From assembly GCF_964656455.1 (NCBI RefSeq), contig NC_135719.1, positions 76,107,562 through 76,171,561 of the forward strand: a stretch of DNA of 64,000 bases, in the 5' to 3' direction. Shown here piece by piece: positions 60,247-64,000 of this stretch. The position numbers and the translations under genes were made by a program. Below the pieces are notes generated by a model. It was not told the origin of the DNA. It was given only the letters and a program-made list of their open reading frames with translations, and ran no database searches. The number at the start of each line of letters is the position of its first letter. Within the stretch, counting starts at the first letter, position 1. This stretch comes from Halichoerus grypus. Lineage: Eukaryota; Chordata; Mammalia; Carnivora; Phocidae.

Positions 60247-60680
60247 AATTTTTTATTTAAATTCAATTTAGTTAACATGTAGTGTATTATTAATTTGTGG
60301 GTAGAATTTTTTTTAAAGATTTTATTTATTTATTTGACAGAGACACAGTGAGAGAGGGAACACAAGCAGGGGGGGTGGGAGAGGGAGAAGCAGACTCCCT
60401 GCCAAGCAGGGAGCCCGATGCGGGGCTCGATCCCAGGACTCTGGGATCATGACCCGAGCCGAAGGCAGACGCTTAATGACTGAGCCACTCAGGCACCCCT
60501 AATTTGTGGGTAGAATTTAGTGATTCATCAGTTGCATATCACACCCAGTACTCACTACATCACGTGCCCTCCTTAATGCCCATCACCCAGTTACCCCATC
60601 TCTCCCACCTCCCCTACAGCAACCTTCAGTTTGTTTCCTAGAGTTAAGAGTCTCTTATGGCAAACCCATGGTTAGTTTTA
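60247..60680 (-). mobile_element. L1 3'-end, antisense, split by a SINE
   Basis: AAATTCAATTTAGTTAACAT and, after the SINE, GCCCTCCTTAATGCCCATCA and GAGTTAAGAGTCTCTTATGG are the reverse complement of the carnivore L1 3' region, matching the layout seen in sense at 41.0-41.15 kb. The right edge is at about 60662. Confidence 0.8.
60310..60499 (-). mobile_element. Can-SINE nested in antisense L1
   Basis: A well-kept reverse copy with a perfect 19-bp duplication TAATTTGTGGGTAGAATTT at 60291-60309 and 60500-60518. The perfect duplication suggests a fairly recent insertion into the older L1. Confidence 0.96.
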
Positions 60681-61084
60681 ACACAGATGGGACAGAACCC
60701 AATTCTCTGACTTGGAGTCTGGTGCACTTTCCAGTCTTCATGGCTTCTTGACTCATCCAATGTTAAGCCCTAGATTGTCAGGAAAGAAATCTAGAAATAG
60801 TAGAGAAATGACAGTATTCTCAAAAAGTGGTTTCTAATACTTCTAAAGAGGTCGGAAGGAAATGTGGCAGGCCAATCTTTAGGGGAGGATGTTGGTCTCG
60901 ATCTCTTGGGAACTGAGATTTCTTCAGTGCAATTAGAACAGAGTGCTCTCACTCGGACTGCAGACCAAGTAGAAGCTGAAGTGAACATTCTGGAGTGGCA
61001 GCCAGACCTGCAGGTGATCCTCCTCTTAGCTGTTTTCCTTGATTTCAGAGATGAGGAAATACAAGGCAGCAATTTTTCTTTTTA

Positions 61085-61560
61085 AAAAACCTAGCATTTA
61101 TTTCCCCCAATTACAGAAGTAATACCTATTCAGAGGAAAGAAGAGCACAATGAAAAAAATTCTGTCACTCAAAGAATGATCATTAACCATGTCTGTTCTT
61201 TGGAGTATACCTGTGTAGGACTTCTACTCCATAAGTACAAAAAAGTGTACACATGGGACCATAGATGTGTGTTTGCTAGACACAACAGTGTCCATATTGT
61301 TTGGTGGCCTTTCTCCATTTAGATATAGATGGTTAATACTTTCCACATCAACAAATAAGTTTGCAACACGTTTTTGATTAGTGGGATAAATATTCTATGA
61401 TGCAGTGGTGTCACAATTTACTTGAACAGTTCCGTAGGCTTGGATATTTGGGTTGTTTCCAGTTGTCACTGTTATATATGAAAGTAGGGTAAACGTCACT
61501 ACACACTTATCAGACTGTTTCTACAGGATAGCGGGATTACAGAGTAGGCACCTATAATTT
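61085..61560. repeat. Old LINE-like fragment
   Basis: The stretch resembles decayed L1 sequence (AATTTACTTGAACAGTTCCG, GGATATTTGGGTTGTTTCCA). Low identity and uncertain edges. Confidence 0.5.
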
Positions 61561-61808
61561 GTTGCTACATTTTACCAAATCTTCAAAAAGTCAGCTTGTG
61601 GATGTTAGTAGCTGTTAGTAGTTAATAAGAATGTTCAAGAAGCAGATAATTTCTGAGATTCTAGAAAAACTGGTTTATAAGATAAGAATACACAGTAAGT
61701 CTCCTCAAATTTGCTTTTAGGGGAGAAGGTGGAGGGAAAAGTATTTTGGGGTTCATTTTTGTATTTTACTAAAAACAATCTGTGTGTGTAATGGGAGCTA
61801 ACTTTCTA

Positions 61809-62002
61809 TTTTTTTTTTTAAGATTTTTATTTATTTATTTGACAGAGAGACAGCCAGAGGGGAAACACAAGCAGGGGGAGTGGGAGAGGGAGAAGCAGGC
61901 TTCCTGCCAGCAGGGAGCCTGATGTGGGACTCGATCCCAGGACCCTGGGATCATGACCTGAGCCGAAGGCAGACGCTTAACGACTGAGCCACCCAGGCGC
62001 CC
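61809..62002 (-). mobile_element. Can-SINE
   Basis: A well-kept reverse copy with a perfect 16-bp duplication GGGAGCTAACTTTCTA at 61793-61808 and 62003-62018. Its body is close to the consensus, suggesting a recent, possibly lineage-specific insertion. Confidence 0.96.
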
Positions 62003-64000
62003 GGGAGCTAACTTTCTAAATATAAGGTCTCAGCACAGAGACTCCAAGTGGCTATGACTCCTGAATTTGAGAAAAAAATCTTAGTCCAAGGATTGAGGGT
62101 GAGCATGATGCACAACCAAGTCAGGGATGCATCCTGGAGTATCCATAAAATGATGGCAAAGTTGTGAGTGAGAAAACTAATGGATATATTAAACTCTGAA
62201 GACCTGCTCATGCATTGGGTCATGAACCAGCCTCGGCTATAGGACTCATATAACTGGAACCACACTGAGTGATCAATACCCAGCTGGCACATTACAAGGA
62301 AAAGACGGAGCCCTAACTCCTGGTCACATAGGTGGCCTTAGCCACAAAGCTTTCCTATGCTGATGCCAGGTCTATGCCCAACTAGAACCCAAAGACAAGT
62401 GGCAGAGATGGAAATTTTATAAGGGAACGATTGTAAAAACTTACACATTATACATTGGGGGGTTAAAAACCAGGCTAGGAAGGGCACATAAGATAGCCAG
62501 TCCTTATTAGAAGGATCAAAAATTTCCAAAGGAACCCTTTTTCTATCAAGTTACTCTGCAATTTATTTAAATGAAGGTACATTTGATAAAAATAGCAGTT
62601 TCCTTCTCTGTGCCTGGGTGCTAATGAGCTCGACAGGCATTCATTCCTCGCTTTGATATATTTGTTCCCCTTACCGCACCTCTCTCTGGCGCTCTTAGGG
62701 TCCTCAGGTGTTGAAATGGGGGTGGCTAGTACTTAAAAAGACTTTCCTAGGTGAGAAAGTGCAATGACGTAGTGACTCCTTTTTTAAGGAATGAGGGGAG
62801 AAGGGAGGTGAGTGGTGGGCAGAAAAAGTAATGTTTTAAGAAAATTGGAAGTCGAACTCTAACTTAACTTGTCTGCATACTTTGTGGGGATAGATTTCAC
62901 ATCTAGCATATGTGCTTGGGGGCTCTTTGGAGTCAAAGAATTAAATGAGGAAAACAGGAGAATGACAGGTAGCTGGAGTGTAGTTACAAGCATAGGCTTT
63001 ACAATCAAACTGACCTATAAAAATAATAGGGACCCATAATATAGTGTCCCATGATCATCTCTGATTAATGCATTGGATGCATTCATTCTACAAGCATTTA
63101 CTAAGCCTCCATGTGGGTCAGACACTGAACTACCTTCTTGACTCTTCCATTTTCTAGCAATGTGGTCTAGGCAATTATGTAACCTCCCAAAACCTCAAGT
63201 TTCCAGATCCGTAAAATGAGAATAATAAAACCATCTATCTCATTGGGTTGTTGGAAGTTTTAAGTTTGATCATGTCTGTAAAAAGAGTTCTTCACATTGC
63301 CTGATACCTACTAAGTGCTTTAAAAAATGTTGTTGATTTATTGTAATGATTATCACTATTAAGACTTCAGGTATTGAATATGGCCATTGGTACGCTGAGT
63401 TCACAGCCTTTTCTGCAAGAAGACTGAAAAAGAAGAAAAGAACATAGGAATCTAGGTCTGTGTAAGGGACATCAGCTTTTTCCCATCCCCCAGTTTGTCT
63501 CAGGCCTCTGCAATGACTCCCAGGGTCAATTTAATGGAAGAAGCAGGTACGTGTAGTGAACTCATGGTCTAATCCAGCTCTGACACCAGAGAAGGTGGAC
63601 CAGGCTGCCAGAACATCAGATTCCTTGCTGAAGGAAGAGTGGCTAGGAAAGAAATCCTTTTTTATTTACCTAGAATTTGGCTCTACTGCAATCTCTACTT
63701 CCTTTTGTGTAGACCTTCATAGTGTCCAACAAGATGTTATCCACATTCTCAGATGATCCTCCCTCAGAAACCTTATAAGACAGAATAGAAAATAACCCCA
63801 TCCTACAGATGAGAAAATGAGGTTTAGAGACACATATTCTTTAGACAACCAGGTTAAGAGTCAGAGTTGAAACCAAACCCTACTCTAAACCCAAACTTCT
63901 AGTTACTAGAATGTTCTGGAACTCCTAAGACTGCCCCCTTTACAGTTCATGTGAATATCTGCTCTTCAGAGGGCTTTTCTGGGCAGAGGGAAACTTATTT

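Larger units (their letters stand above)
54200..64000. other. Intergenic region downstream of GJD2
   Basis: I see no gene. Old MIR/L2-like pieces occur near 60010-60170, 63130-63330 and 63770-63900. Other repeats are listed separately. The parts at 55.0-56.0, 57.3-58.9, 59.1-60.2 and 62.1-63.1 kb look largely single-copy. The 73-codon frame at 60864-61085 has no recognisable domain. Confidence 0.6.

Noticed and set aside
60864..61085. 73-codon frame with an acidic, leucine-rich peptide
   Set aside because: Single short frame, a near-mirror frame on the other strand, no domain and no promoter or poly(A) context.

Overview
The window is mammalian nuclear DNA from a carnivore. At least 17 copies of a tRNA-derived SINE have the carnivore Can-SINE head (GCGCCTGGGTGGCTCAG), a TC-rich stretch and an AAATAAATAAA tail. 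The sub-family looks more like those of bears, seals or mustelids (arctoid caniforms) than the dog SINEC_Cf type; this species guess is an inference from memory of consensus sequences.

Two protein-coding genes are present, both on the + strand. ACTC1 (alpha cardiac muscle actin, 377 aa) runs from a TATA/CArG promoter near 18.7-18.93 kb to a poly(A) signal at 24150. It has one non-coding and six coding exons, all with intact splice sites and no broken codons. GJD2 (connexin 36, 321 aa) runs from a CpG island at about 50.0-50.95 kb to a poly(A) signal at 54160, with two coding exons separated by a 1,031-bp intron. The head-to-tail ACTC1-GJD2 order matches human 15q14.

Region by region: 1-18.5 kb is intergenic, with Can-SINEs, an old antisense L1 and L2/MIR debris, and a small cluster of E-boxes about 6 kb upstream of ACTC1. 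18.5-24.2 kb is ACTC1. 24.2-49.9 kb is intergenic, with SINEs, a 5'-truncated L1 with a long AAAG tail, older LINE, LTR-like and DNA-transposon remnants, and simple repeats. 49.9-54.2 kb is GJD2. 54.2-64 kb is intergenic, again with SINEs and LINE fragments, one SINE nested in an antisense L1.

The two genes do not form a pathway: ACTC1 builds the cardiac thin filament, and GJD2 forms neuronal and beta-cell gap junctions. I found no undescribed gene system, CRISPR array or operon-like structure. The observations most worth checking are small: the ACTC1 intron-4 splice donor lies inside a (GT)21 microsatellite; an out-of-frame upstream ORF overlaps the GJD2 start; a SINE carries an insertion matching sequence 1.2 kb away; and another SINE has an offset target-site duplication.
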